A DNA stretch of 64,000 nucleotides from Nonomuraea dietziae (GTDB lineage Bacteria > Actinomycetota > Actinomycetes > Streptosporangiales > Streptosporangiaceae): the NCBI RefSeq assembly GCF_014195505.1, contig NZ_JACIBV010000001.1, positions 4,526,001-4,590,000 on the forward strand, in the 5' to 3' direction. A program made the position numbers and the translations under genes. The notes under the pieces are model-generated. The model was not told the DNA's origin and did no database searches. It worked only from the letters and a program-made list of their open reading frames with translations. Positions within the stretch are counted from its first letter, which is position 1; every line of letters starts with the position of its first letter. Below are positions 34,155 to 43,500 of this stretch, piece after piece.

Positions 34155-34820
34155 ATGGCGATGCGGTTCGAGCACGAGTTCACGGTCCCTGTCCCGATCG
34201 AGCAGGCGTGGGCGGCGCTGCTCGACGTCGAGCGGGTGGCCCCGTGCCTGCCGGGGGCCACGCTCGACATCGTCGAAGGCGAGGAGTTCACCGGCAGGAT
34301 GAAGGTGAAGGTCGGCCCCATCACCGTCACCTACAGGGGCACCGCCCGCTTCGAGGACGTCGACAAGGACGCCTACACCCTCACGCTCCAGGCCTCGGGC
34401 AAGGAGGCGCGCGGTTCCGGCACCGCCAGCGCGTCGGTCACCGCGCGCCTGACCCCCGCGGGCGACGCGACCTCGGTCCGGGTGGAGAGCTCGTTCAACG
34501 TCACGGGCAGGCCCGCGCAGTTCGGCAGAGGCGTCATGGCGGAGGTGGGCGGCAAGCTGATCGACAGGTTCGCGGAGAACCTGGCCGAGCTGCTGGGCGA
34601 GAGCCAGTCCGAGGAGCGCCACCTCGCCGCGGTGCCCGAACTCGACGAGGAGGACGCCAGGCCGAGCGGCACCCTGCGCACCTCGCTCACGCCCGACGAG
34701 GAGGCGCTCGACCTGCTCGAGATCGCGGGTACACCGCTGCTCAAGCGGGTGGCCCCGGTCGCCGGAGCGATTGCTGGTCTTCTGTTCCTTGTATGGCTGA
34801 TCAGGCGTATTGTCCGGTAA
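34155..34820 (+). CDS. coxG: CoxG-like SRPBCC protein with C-terminal membrane anchor
   Basis: A 221-residue protein. Residues 1-145 are a CoxG/SRPBCC (START-like) domain: FEHEFTVPVPIEQAWAALLD, VAPCLPGATLDIVEGEEFTG, and MKVKVGPITVTYRGTARFED. An acidic linker (about 150-190) leads to one C-terminal transmembrane helix (VAGAIAGLLFLVWLIRRIVR). CoxG recruits CO dehydrogenase to the membrane and binds quinone in aerobic CODH systems, so this protein probably tethers the preceding molybdoenzyme near the respiratory chain. The ATG follows GGAAGGAGCG. Confidence 0.88.
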   Translation: MAMRFEHEFTVPVPIEQAWAALLDVERVAPCLPGATLDIVEGEEFTGRMKVKVGPITVTYRGTARFEDVDKDAYTLTLQASGKEARGSGTASASVTARLTPAGDATSVRVESSFNVTGRPAQFGRGVMAEVGGKLIDRFAENLAELLGESQSEERHLAAVPELDEEDARPSGTLRTSLTPDEEALDLLEIAGTPLLKRVAPVAGAIAGLLFLVWLIRRIVR

Positions 34821-34901
34821 AAACCAACTCAAGTAGGGACACACCACCGGTCCTGAGGGAATGTCTGACCTCGAGCATCGAGATCTCGGGGGAGAACAGG
34901 C

Positions 34902-37577
34902 ATGCCGGAGTGCACCGTTGTCGTGATCGCCTACAACGACGCCGACCGCCTGCCGAGGGCCGTGCGTTCCGTGCTCGACCAGACCCTCCACGACCTCGAA
35001 GTAGTCATCTCCGACGACGCGAGCACCGACGACACGCCGAGGGTCGCCGCCGAGCTCATGCGCGCCGACCCCCGCGTGCGCTACGTGCGGCGGGCGGTCA
35101 ACTCGGGCGGCTGCGGCGCGCCGCGCAACGAGGGGCTCGACGCTGCGCTGTCGCCGTACGTCCTGTTCCTGGACAGTGACGACACCCTGCCCAGGCACGC
35201 GTGCAAGAGCCTGCTGACCGAGATCGAGCGGACGGGGGCCGACTTCGTCTCGGGGCAGATCTCCAGGGTGTTCGAGCCTGGCGGGCGGCGGCAGCGGTAC
35301 TACCCCTACCTGTTCAGGAAGCGGAGAGTCGTCGAGGGGATCCGCGAGGAGCCGGAGCTCTTCCTCGACTGCTTCTGCACCAACAAGCTCTTCGACGTGG
35401 AGTTCCTGCGCCGCAACGCGCTGCGCTTCCCCGAGGACATCCACTACGAGGACCACGTCTTCGGCGCCGAGATGTACGCCGTGGCGCGAAGATTCGCGGT
35501 GGTGCCGTGGGTGGTCTACCACTGGCACAGGGCGCCGGCGACCGGCTCCATCTCGCTGAGCATCAAGGAGATGGACAACGTCCGCCACAGGATGGAGGCC
35601 GCCAGGCGCAGCGACGCCATCCTGCGCGAGCACGGGTGCGACGACCTCGTCCCCGACAGGCAGCGCCGCTTCCTGCGCCAGGACCTGCGGGTCTACCTCA
35701 ACCCGCTGCCCTCGCGCGACCTGCTCTGGGCCAAGGAGTTCGCCTCGGTCGTCAGGCCGTACCTGGAGCAGGTGCCGGAGGAGGTGATGGAGCGGATCGA
35801 CCCGATGGTCAAGGTCTGCTGCCATCTGATCCTCTCCGACCGGATCGAGGAGCTGAGGGTCGCGGCGAGGTCGCTGAACGGCCCCATGGCTCCGCCGCGC
35901 GTGGCGACCGTGCGCGACGGGCGCACCTACTGGGGCCCCACGCCCTCCCCCGGCCTGGACATCACCAGGTTGCGCATGGCCGAGCTGCCCTACACCGCCT
36001 CCAGGCTGCGGCACGAGGTGGTCGAGGCCGTGGGTCAGGGCACGCGGCTGCGGCTGTCCGTCCGCACCTACGACCCCTTCGGCGTGCTGCGCGACTGGAC
36101 GGCCTCCCTCAGGTGCGCAGGCATCACGGTGCCGATGGAGGTGCGCCCGTCGGCCGAGGGCGGCTACGAGAGCGAGGTCACCGTCGACCTGGCGAAGCTG
36201 CGCGGGCGCTGCGACCCGCGCATCGCCTTCACCAGGCCCGACGGGCTGACCACCTCCGACCGGCTGATGGCCGACCCCACCATGGAGGCGATCGACCTCG
36301 GCCACGTGCGGGTCACGGCCGAGGGCCCCGCCGGGCTGCTGCGCCTGAGTCCGAAACGCACCCCACGTGTGGCGCTGGCCAGGGTGAAGCGCTCCGTCCT
36401 CAGGAAGCTGAGCAACCCGAAGATCAAACTGAAGGTGTACAAGGCGCTGATCAGGGTAGTCCCGCCGCGTAGGGATCTCGCGCTGTTCGAGGCCGACTGC
36501 GGTAAGGGATACACCGGCAGCCCGCGCGCCGTCTATGAGGAGGTACGGCGCCGCGGGCTGCCGGTGAGCGCGGTCTGGTCGGTCGCCCGCGGACGCGTCT
36601 CCTTCCCGCGAGACGCCGCCCTGGTACGGCGCGGCAGCTGGCGCTACGTCTGGACCATGGCCCGTGCGGGCATCTGGGTCGACAGCCACGGCTTCCCCCT
36701 CGACTACCCCAAGCCGCGCGGCACCCGCTACCTGCAGACCTGGCACGGTCAGGGCATCAAGTCGATCGGCTTCGACGCCCCTGACCTGCGCGCCGACTTC
36801 CCCGGACCGCGCGAGCAGTGGCGCAGGGCCGTCGCCAGGTGGGACGCGCTCATCTCCCCCAGCGCCGAGTTCTCCCGCTACTTCGTGCCCGCTCTCGGCT
36901 ACTCGGGCCCCGTCCTGCGCTACGGCTCGCCGCGCTGCGACGCCCTGGTGCACGGCAGGGTCCCCGCCGGGCTGCGCGAGCGCCTGGAGATCCCGCCCGA
37001 CCGCAAGATCCTGCTCTACGCGCCCACCTACCGCGACGGCGCGAAGAGCTCGGGCATCTCGGTCAGGGTCGACCTGGAGGCGCTGGCCGACGCGCTGGCC
37101 GAGGAGTGGGTGCTGCTGCTGCGCACGCACCCGGTCGAACGCTTCAGGGTGCCCCAGCACGTGCGCCACTTCGTCAGGCCCGTGGGGTCGTACTCGGAGA
37201 TCAACGACCTGATGCTGCTGTCCGACGCGCTGCTGACGGACTACTCCTCCGTGATGTGCGACTACGCGGTGACGGGCAAGCCGATGCTGTTCTTCATCGA
37301 CGACTGGGACGAGTACCGGCTGACCGAGCGCGGCGTCAACACCGACCTGCCCGCCATCGCGCCGGGGCCGTGCGTCACCACCGACGCCGAGCTGATCGAG
37401 TGCCTGCGGAACCTGCCCGCCGTCCACGCCTCCTTCTCCGACAAGTACGCCGCCTTCCACCGGTTGTGGTGCGAGGACGAGCGCGGCGACGCCTCGGCCA
37501 GGGTGGTGGAAACGTTCTTCTCGGCGCCGCCGACCCCGAGGGTTGCCTCGCGGCCCTTCCTGCGGGGGGCGCGGTGA
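34902..37577 (+). CDS. GT2 / TagF-type glycerophosphotransferase fusion (polymer synthase 1)
   Basis: An 891-residue protein. Residues about 4-230 are a GT-A family 2 domain (VVVIAYNDADRLPRAVRSVL, SDDASTDDT, DXD-like LFLDSDDT, YEDHVFG). Residues about 330-500 look like a beta-rich spacer. Residues about 520-880 are the CDP-glycerol glycerophosphotransferase (TagF/TagB) domain: YLQTWHGQGIKSIGFD, LLYAPTYRDG, LLLRTHP, and LLTDYSSVMCDYAVTGKPML. TagF enzymes polymerise glycerol- or ribitol-phosphate on the cytoplasmic membrane face to make wall teichoic acid; the GT2 half may add a sugar to the same chain. No transmembrane helix. First gene of the surface-polymer locus, coupled to the next by GTGA. 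Confidence 0.87.
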   Translation: MPECTVVVIAYNDADRLPRAVRSVLDQTLHDLEVVISDDASTDDTPRVAAELMRADPRVRYVRRAVNSGGCGAPRNEGLDAALSPYVLFLDSDDTLPRHACKSLLTEIERTGADFVSGQISRVFEPGGRRQRYYPYLFRKRRVVEGIREEPELFLDCFCTNKLFDVEFLRRNALRFPEDIHYEDHVFGAEMYAVARRFAVVPWVVYHWHRAPATGSISLSIKEMDNVRHRMEAARRSDAILREHGCDDLVPDRQRRFLRQDLRVYLNPLPSRDLLWAKEFASVVRPYLEQVPEEVMERIDPMVKVCCHLILSDRIEELRVAARSLNGPMAPPRVATVRDGRTYWGPTPSPGLDITRLRMAELPYTASRLRHEVVEAVGQGTRLRLSVRTYDPFGVLRDWTASLRCAGITVPMEVRPSAEGGYESEVTVDLAKLRGRCDPRIAFTRPDGLTTSDRLMADPTMEAIDLGHVRVTAEGPAGLLRLSPKRTPRVALARVKRSVLRKLSNPKIKLKVYKALIRVVPPRRDLALFEADCGKGYTGSPRAVYEEVRRRGLPVSAVWSVARGRVSFPRDAALVRRGSWRYVWTMARAGIWVDSHGFPLDYPKPRGTRYLQTWHGQGIKSIGFDAPDLRADFPGPREQWRRAVARWDALISPSAEFSRYFVPALGYSGPVLRYGSPRCDALVHGRVPAGLRERLEIPPDRKILLYAPTYRDGAKSSGISVRVDLEALADALAEEWVLLLRTHPVERFRVPQHVRHFVRPVGSYSEINDLMLLSDALLTDYSSVMCDYAVTGKPMLFFIDDWDEYRLTERGVNTDLPAIAPGPCVTTDAELIECLRNLPAVHASFSDKYAAFHRLWCEDERGDASARVVETFFSAPPTPRVASRPFLRGAR

Positions 37578-38623
37578 ACAGATCACTGGTCTTCGCGTGC
37601 ATGGACGCCGACACGCTCGGCGGGATCCAGCAGGTCACCCACACCCTCGCCCAGGGACTGGCGGGCCGCGGCTACGACGTGCACGTGATCGGCCTGCACA
37701 GGGCGGCCGACCCGTTCCGCTACGTCTCGAGGCCGCTCTACCGGCAGCACGTGATCAACAGGTCGTCGCGGCCCTCCCGCTTCGAGAGGCGCAGGCTGGA
37801 CAGGGTGCTCGGGCAGATCGGGCCGGGCTTCGCCGTCCTCACCTCGCCAGGGGTGGTGTCGCGCCTGTCAGGACGGCTGCCCGCCAGGATGCGGCTGATC
37901 GGGCAGTACCACGGCTCCTACGCCCACGCGCGCATCTGCTCGCACCTGGGCGCCATCAGGCGGCACTACGGGGAGCTCGACCAGGCGGTCTTCCTCAGCG
38001 AGGACGACGCGTGGCTGTTCTCCGAGCACGCGCTGCTGCCCAACACGTGGTCGCTGCCCAACCCGCTGACGATCTGGCCCGGCTCGCTCTCCTCGCTGGA
38101 GGCGCCCAGGGTGCTGGGTGTGGGAAGGCTGGCGGGCGTCAAGCGGTTCGACCGGCTGATCAGCGCCTTCGCCATGGCCTCGGCGCCACCGTGGGAGCTC
38201 CACCTGATCGGCGACGGCCCCGAGGAGGAGCGGCTGCGCGCGCACGCCCGCCGCGAGGGCGTCGAGGACAGGGTGGTGTTCAGAGGGCGCCTGCCGGCCT
38301 CCGGCATGTCGCGGGAGTACCTGGCCGCCTCGATCGTCGCGCTGTCGAGCGAGCACGAGGGACTGCCTCTGGTGATGCTGGAGTCGGCCGCGCACGGGGT
38401 GCCCTCGGTCGCCTTCGACGTCTCGGGCGGCGTGCGCTCCACCGGCGGGCTCCTGGCCCCTCCAGGTGACGTGGCCGCCTTCGCCGACAGGCTCGGCACG
38501 CTGATGCGCTCATACGACGAGCGGCGGCACCTCGGCGCCGCCGCTCGGGCCAGGGCCGAGACGTTCGGACTCGAACGCGTCCTCGACCGCTGGGAACAGC
38601 TCTTCGCTCACATGACGCGCTGA
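37574..38623 (+). CDS. GT4-family glycosyltransferase
   Basis: A 349-residue GT-B enzyme starting at a GTG that overlaps the preceding stop. The N-terminal domain has MDADTLGGIQQVTHTLAQGL (acceptor side). The C-terminal nucleotide-sugar domain shows VLGVGRLAGVKRFDRLISAF, LIGDGPEEERLRAHARREGV and the E-x7-E motif SSEHEGLPLVMLESAAHGVP. It probably adds a hexose or aminohexose to the wall polymer made by the upstream fusion enzyme. It is convergent with the sulfotransferase gene, overlapping its end by 16 bases. Confidence 0.9.
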   Translation: MNRSLVFACMDADTLGGIQQVTHTLAQGLAGRGYDVHVIGLHRAADPFRYVSRPLYRQHVINRSSRPSRFERRRLDRVLGQIGPGFAVLTSPGVVSRLSGRLPARMRLIGQYHGSYAHARICSHLGAIRRHYGELDQAVFLSEDDAWLFSEHALLPNTWSLPNPLTIWPGSLSSLEAPRVLGVGRLAGVKRFDRLISAFAMASAPPWELHLIGDGPEEERLRAHARREGVEDRVVFRGRLPASGMSREYLAASIVALSSEHEGLPLVMLESAAHGVPSVAFDVSGGVRSTGGLLAPPGDVAAFADRLGTLMRSYDERRHLGAAARARAETFGLERVLDRWEQLFAHMTR

Positions 38624-39654
38624 GGCAGCTCCGACTCGGCGCGCTGCTGCGGAAGCCCGGCCAGCGCGAGCTGTCCCGAGGTCAGCAGCGCGGGAACGGG
38701 GCCCTGCTCGCGCAGCCTGTTGATGCGGTCGCGCATGAGCTTGCGCATGCGCGCGCCACGCCGCTTCTGCATGGTCTTCTGGAACTTCAGCATGTGCTCC
38801 TTGGCGGCCTTCGGCGCGCCCGACAGCTCGTAGCCGTGGTCCTCGAGCCTGTCACCGAGCGCCTGCTCGGCCAGCCTGATCTCCCAGCTGTCCAGGCGCT
38901 TGGCCCAGCTGCCCACCCGCGCTCTGGTGACCTCGCCGTGCGTGTTGCTGTGCCACACCTTGTGGACGGGCACCGCGTGGCTGGCGGCCTCACGCGGCGA
39001 GCACATCGCGGGGTCGTAGTCCTCTTCGAGGAAGTGGCAGAGCTTCTTCAGCTCCGTCGACGGGTCGTCGGTCAGGTCCTCGTAGCGCAGCTCGTAGTAG
39101 CTGTCCTCGGACATGGTCCTGCGCAGCCTCTTGCCCGCGTCGATCGCCTCGGCCCACGTGGAGATGGCGTGGAAGGAGTTGAGCGTGTACCAGGGCATCT
39201 CCTTCAGGGAGGCGACGCAGTCGCGGCCGTCCCTGATGAGGTGGATGAACTGCGCGTCGGGGAAGAGCCTGGTCAGCATGTCCACCTGCTTGACGTAGCT
39301 CGGACGCTTGTCGCCCCACCTGGGCTTGCCGAAGCGGTCGGAGTACATTTTGAAGGTGGTGCCGATCACCGAGCCGAGCGAGCCGGGGCCCTCGACGACC
39401 TGCCGGATGTAGTCGTCCTTGTCGATGCCGAGCTCGCGGAACTTCGTGCTGCGGTCGCCGGCGATGTACTCCGCGAGCGCGCGGCGCCGCTCGGCGATCC
39501 GCATGTCGCCGAACGTGCGGCGCTTGTAGTAGACGGGGACCAGGAACCTGGTCTCCGGCGGCACCGCGAGCCTGGGATGCGAGCTCAGCATGAGCTGCAG
39601 CATCGTGGTGCCCGAGCGTGGACAGCCAATGACGAATACCGGCCTGTCAGACAT
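38608..39654 (-). CDS. PAPS-dependent sulfotransferase
   Basis: A 348-residue cytosolic sulfotransferase. The 5'-phosphosulfate-binding loop is FVIGCPRSGTTMLQLMLSSH (residues 8-27, PRSGT core). The 3'-phosphate-binding element is HLIRDGRDCVASLKEMPW (about 138-155), and YYELRYEDLTDDP is the typical later motif. The C-terminal 60 residues are basic (KRRGARMRKLMRDRINRLR). Members transfer sulfate from PAPS to carbohydrate or other hydroxyls. Its start overlaps the end of the CDP-alcohol transferase gene by eight bases, and it lies inside a teichoic/teichuronic-type locus, so the acceptor is probably a cell-surface glycan or lipid intermediate. Confidence 0.88.
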   Translation of the reverse strand: MSDRPVFVIGCPRSGTTMLQLMLSSHPRLAVPPETRFLVPVYYKRRTFGDMRIAERRRALAEYIAGDRSTKFRELGIDKDDYIRQVVEGPGSLGSVIGTTFKMYSDRFGKPRWGDKRPSYVKQVDMLTRLFPDAQFIHLIRDGRDCVASLKEMPWYTLNSFHAISTWAEAIDAGKRLRRTMSEDSYYELRYEDLTDDPSTELKKLCHFLEEDYDPAMCSPREAASHAVPVHKVWHSNTHGEVTRARVGSWAKRLDSWEIRLAEQALGDRLEDHGYELSGAPKAAKEHMLKFQKTMQKRRGARMRKLMRDRINRLREQGPVPALLTSGQLALAGLPQQRAESELPQRVM

Positions 39655-40480
39655 TTGGTGAACCCCCGATTAGCGCGTGCTCTCGACTCTCCTGCGGCTT
39701 GGGCACCGCGGTGTTTCGGCGAGTGAAGAGCCACATCCGATAGACAAGGAAGATCTCGTTGGCCAGGAGCAGGATGCTGGCGACCGCGGTCACGGGGATC
39801 AGCGCCGCCTGCCCGATCAGCGGCGCCACCACGAAGACCGCCGCGTGGAACTCGATACCGCTGATCAGGTGAGACCTGACCCTGCGGCGGGCCAGGGACC
39901 GATTGAACCGCCGCAGCAGGCCCCTCGACCGCTTCGGCCCCGGCACGCGCGGCGCCTGCGGCACCTCCGTCAACCTGGGCGCGAGCCCTTCCCTGATCGT
40001 CTCCCTGACCCGCTTCATCTGCGGTGCGTTGACGTACCTGAACAGATCGAGGACGGCCACCGTCGCGCCCAGCAGGATGAAGTCCACGCTTCCCGTGGCC
40101 GCGTACTGGCCGTAGGCCAGTCCCGCGGCGCAGCAGACCACCCTGATCCTGTCGCCCACGTAGTCGAGCCATAGACCGAACGGAGTCCCCGTGCCCTTCA
40201 ACCTGGCGATCTTGCCGTCGACGCAGTCGATCATGAAGCTCAGGTAGAACAGCACCGCCCCCGCGGCGAGCTGGCCGGCCGCCAGGCACGCCGCCGACCC
40301 CATGCCCAGGATCAGCGAGAAGACCGTGAGCGCGTTGGGCGTGATCTCTGTGTGGTTGGCCACGAGCATCGCGACCCGGCAGGCGGCCGGGTCCACGAGG
40401 TACACGGTCCACCAGGAGTCTCTCCGCTTACGTGTCGCGTAGACGTCATCGAGCGAATAGGTCCTCATGGATTCCAGCAT
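39647..40480 (-). CDS. CDP-alcohol phosphatidyltransferase-family membrane protein
   Basis: A 277-residue integral membrane enzyme. The family catalytic signature DG-x2-AR-x8-G-x3-D-x3-D is fully present at residues 88-110 (Asp88, Gly89, Ala92, Arg93, Gly102, Asp106, Asp110). About six hydrophobic helices surround it, and a basic loop (about 175-205) separates the last two. Such enzymes displace CMP from a CDP-alcohol to form a phosphodiester with a second alcohol (phosphatidylinositol-phosphate or phosphatidylglycerol-phosphate synthase type). The acceptor is not predictable. Two starts are possible: ATG 40478-40480, or ATG 40466-40468 with a slightly better upstream GGA. It is upstream of and overlaps the sulfotransferase gene. 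Confidence 0.88.
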   Translation of the reverse strand: MLESMRTYSLDDVYATRKRRDSWWTVYLVDPAACRVAMLVANHTEITPNALTVFSLILGMGSAACLAAGQLAAGAVLFYLSFMIDCVDGKIARLKGTGTPFGLWLDYVGDRIRVVCCAAGLAYGQYAATGSVDFILLGATVAVLDLFRYVNAPQMKRVRETIREGLAPRLTEVPQAPRVPGPKRSRGLLRRFNRSLARRRVRSHLISGIEFHAAVFVVAPLIGQAALIPVTAVASILLLANEIFLVYRMWLFTRRNTAVPKPQESREHALIGGSPNV

Positions 40481-40593
40481 GGCGACGCGGTGTTGCTCTT
40501 CGATTACTCTCTGGAACTATTGGAGAATGTCCATGCCGCTTCTTGACTCTCTCCCCACCTGGCATTGCCTAGGTAGATCGCGGCGGGCGCCGT

Positions 40594-43500
40594 CTATCCG
40601 AAGATTCCGGTCGAGATGATGCGGTCCACCACTCTCTCGGAGGCCCTGCCGTCGTCGTGCGGGCAGTAGGCGTCCACGAAGGACCTGTACTTGCCCGCGA
40701 ACGCGTCCTCGACGTCCCTGAGACCCGCTATCGCCTCGATCACCTGGTCCGACTCCCCCACGATCGGCCCAGGGGCCTCGGCCTCGAAGTCGAAGTAGAA
40801 GCCGCGCGCCTCGTCCCTGTAGTTCGCGAGGTCGTAGGCGAAGAAGATCATCGGCCGACCCGTGTTGCAGTAGTCGAACATCGCCGAGGAGTAGTCGGTG
40901 ACCAGCACGTCGGAGATCAGGTACAGCTCGGCGATGTCGGGATAGTGGGTGACGTCGATCGCGAAGTTCCCCTCGGGAAAGGCGGGCCTGTCGGTCACCA
41001 GGTAATGGGCGCGCACGAGGAAGACGTGGTCGTCCCCCAGCGCCTTCCTGGCGCGCTCGAGGTCGAGCTCCAGGTGGAAGAGCCGCTTGCCCACCCCCAC
41101 GTGCTGGTCGTCACGCCAGGTGGGCGCGTACAGCACCACCTTCTTGCCCGGCTCGATGCCGAGACGCCTGCGCACGGTCTGCGCGCGCTCCTCGCGGTCG
41201 GCCGCCTTCAGCAGGTCGTTGCGAGGGTAGCCCACCTCCAGGACCTCGCCTCCGTAGTCGTAGGCGCGGCGCATGATGGTGGTGGCGAAGGCGCTGGGCG
41301 AGACCAGGAAGTCCCACAGCGGCACGTCCTCCTTGATCCACTTGAAGGTCTCCGCCCGCCTGAACGGCGTGACCTTCAGGTCGTAGCCGAGCCTCTTGAG
41401 CGGGGTGCCGTGCCAGGTCTGCATGTACAGCTGGCCCGCGGGCTTGCCCGGGATCTCCCGCTGCGACCAGTTGCTGACGACGAGCCCGGCGGAGCTGCGG
41501 ACCTCGTGGTGGCGGCGGGAGCCCTTCATGACCACCTCGGCGCCCTCGGGCGTGGCGAACTGGCCGTCCCTGGAGACCCACACCAGCTCCGCGCCGACGT
41601 CACGGCGGCGCAACTCCTCGAAGACGGCCCTGGGGTTGCAGGAGAACTGCCTGCCCTCGTAACTGTCGAAGAGCACGAGGTCGCGCTTCAACGGCAGGGA
41701 GCCCGTCCTCTCCCGCAGCAGCCGCTGGGCGTACCTGCCGCGCTCGTCGGGGCCCAGCGCCACGCGTGAGCGCAGCGCGAGCGCCTCCCCCTCCTGCGAG
41801 GTCACGCAGAAGTCGTGCGTTCCCGCGACGTGGTACTCCGACAGCGAGCCGATCGTCGTGGGCCCCACCCTGAGGGGGACCACCCCGTCCTCGACCTCCA
41901 TGAGGAGATCCCACAACCCGCTCGCCAGCGGGAGCTCGCCGCCCTGCGACGGCAGCTGCGCCACCGCCAGCCGCGCGCGGAAGCGAGCCCCCTCCCACTC
42001 GAGCGGCACCGTCCTGCTCTCCGTCGAACGGCGGCGGCACACCAGCAGCCTCTCGGGTCGCGCGTCCTGGACGTGCTCGCCGGACAGGACGAGACGGCCC
42101 TCGGCGTCCCATTCGAGCGTGTCGACGATCGGGCGCGTCTCACGCCAGGTGGCGACGAGGAATCCGTACCTGGTCACCTCCACCGCCAGCTCGGCGCCCG
42201 ACGGCGTGATCCACCGCGCCGCCACCCCGTCAGGGCTCGCCAGGCGCGAGGACGCGCCGCCCGCGGCCACGACGATCTCCCAGCGCGGATCGTCGCCGTG
42301 CGGGTCCCGCAGCAGCGACTCGTAGGGGATCACGACGTCGAAGGCGCCCTCGGCGTCCAGCTCGACGGGGATGGACAGATCGCCGGCGCCGCTCAGGACG
42401 ACCTCGGCCGCGCCGCCCGAACGCGAGCCGATCCTGCAGCTCAGCTCGAATCCCGACGCGCCCGCCACGGCCCGGTCCACCACGGCCACAGGGGTGCTCA
42501 TCCTGATCTGGAAGCGCTGCCCCCTCGTCCTCGGCGGGACGCGCATGCGCAGGTCGCTGTCGAGCCACACGTCGACATGGCCGTGGACGGGGCCGGAGAC
42601 CCTGCTCGACCGCTGGAGCCCGTGCGACTCCACCGTGACCCAGAGCTCCCAGTTCCCCGGTCTGCGCAGGAGCCGATCGCCGAAGCTGCTCCGCGCCCTG
42701 AAACCCGACCAGTCGTAGCAGACCGCGGCGTGCCCTGCTCTGGCCGTCACGTCGGGGCGGGCGATCCGCTCGCTCGTCAGCTCGATCACGTCGGCGGTCT
42801 TCGCGTTGCGCAGCTCCAGCCGCAGCTCAGACGAGCCAGGGTCGGTCATCTCCAGCCGGTCGATGTAGGCGAACCCCTCGATCACCAGGCCGCCCTCCTC
42901 CCAGCAGGCCCTGTCGACCCTGGTGTGGAGCTCCAGCTCCTCGTCGACCTCGTACAGCCTGGCCGGCACCTTCACCTTGCGGTCGCCGAAGAAGGGATAG
43001 GTCAGGTACAGCTTCGGACGGAAGACGCCCTTGCGCACCCCCTTCACCGTGGGCAGGCCCTCGCGTTCGAGGCCGAAGACCTCGCGCAGCGCGTCGACCC
43101 TGTGGTGGCGCGCCAGATACAGCTTGACCCGGTCCGCGACGGGCAGCGCCATGAGCTGGTCCACGCCGGCGGCGGCGAGGAAGGGCCGCACCCGGTCGAG
43201 CGCCGCCTCGCGCTCGTCCTGCTGCATCGAGGTGACCGCCTCGACGGCGATCATCACGTCCGCCTCGAGTATCTGCGTGTCGAGCCCGGGCAGGAGTTCG
43301 GGCAGGTGGGCGGCCACGACCGCCCGCAGCTCCTCCAGCGCGTCGAAACGGGCCCGCAGGTTGCCGAGCTCCGCGCGGTTCTGTGTCGTGGACAGCTCTC
43401 CGCGGTCGCGCCTGCGCCACAGGTAGACGACGTCGTCGAGGACGTCGACCGTCTCCGCGTGCACGTGGGCGGCCACGGCGAGCGCGACGTCCTCGTAGAT

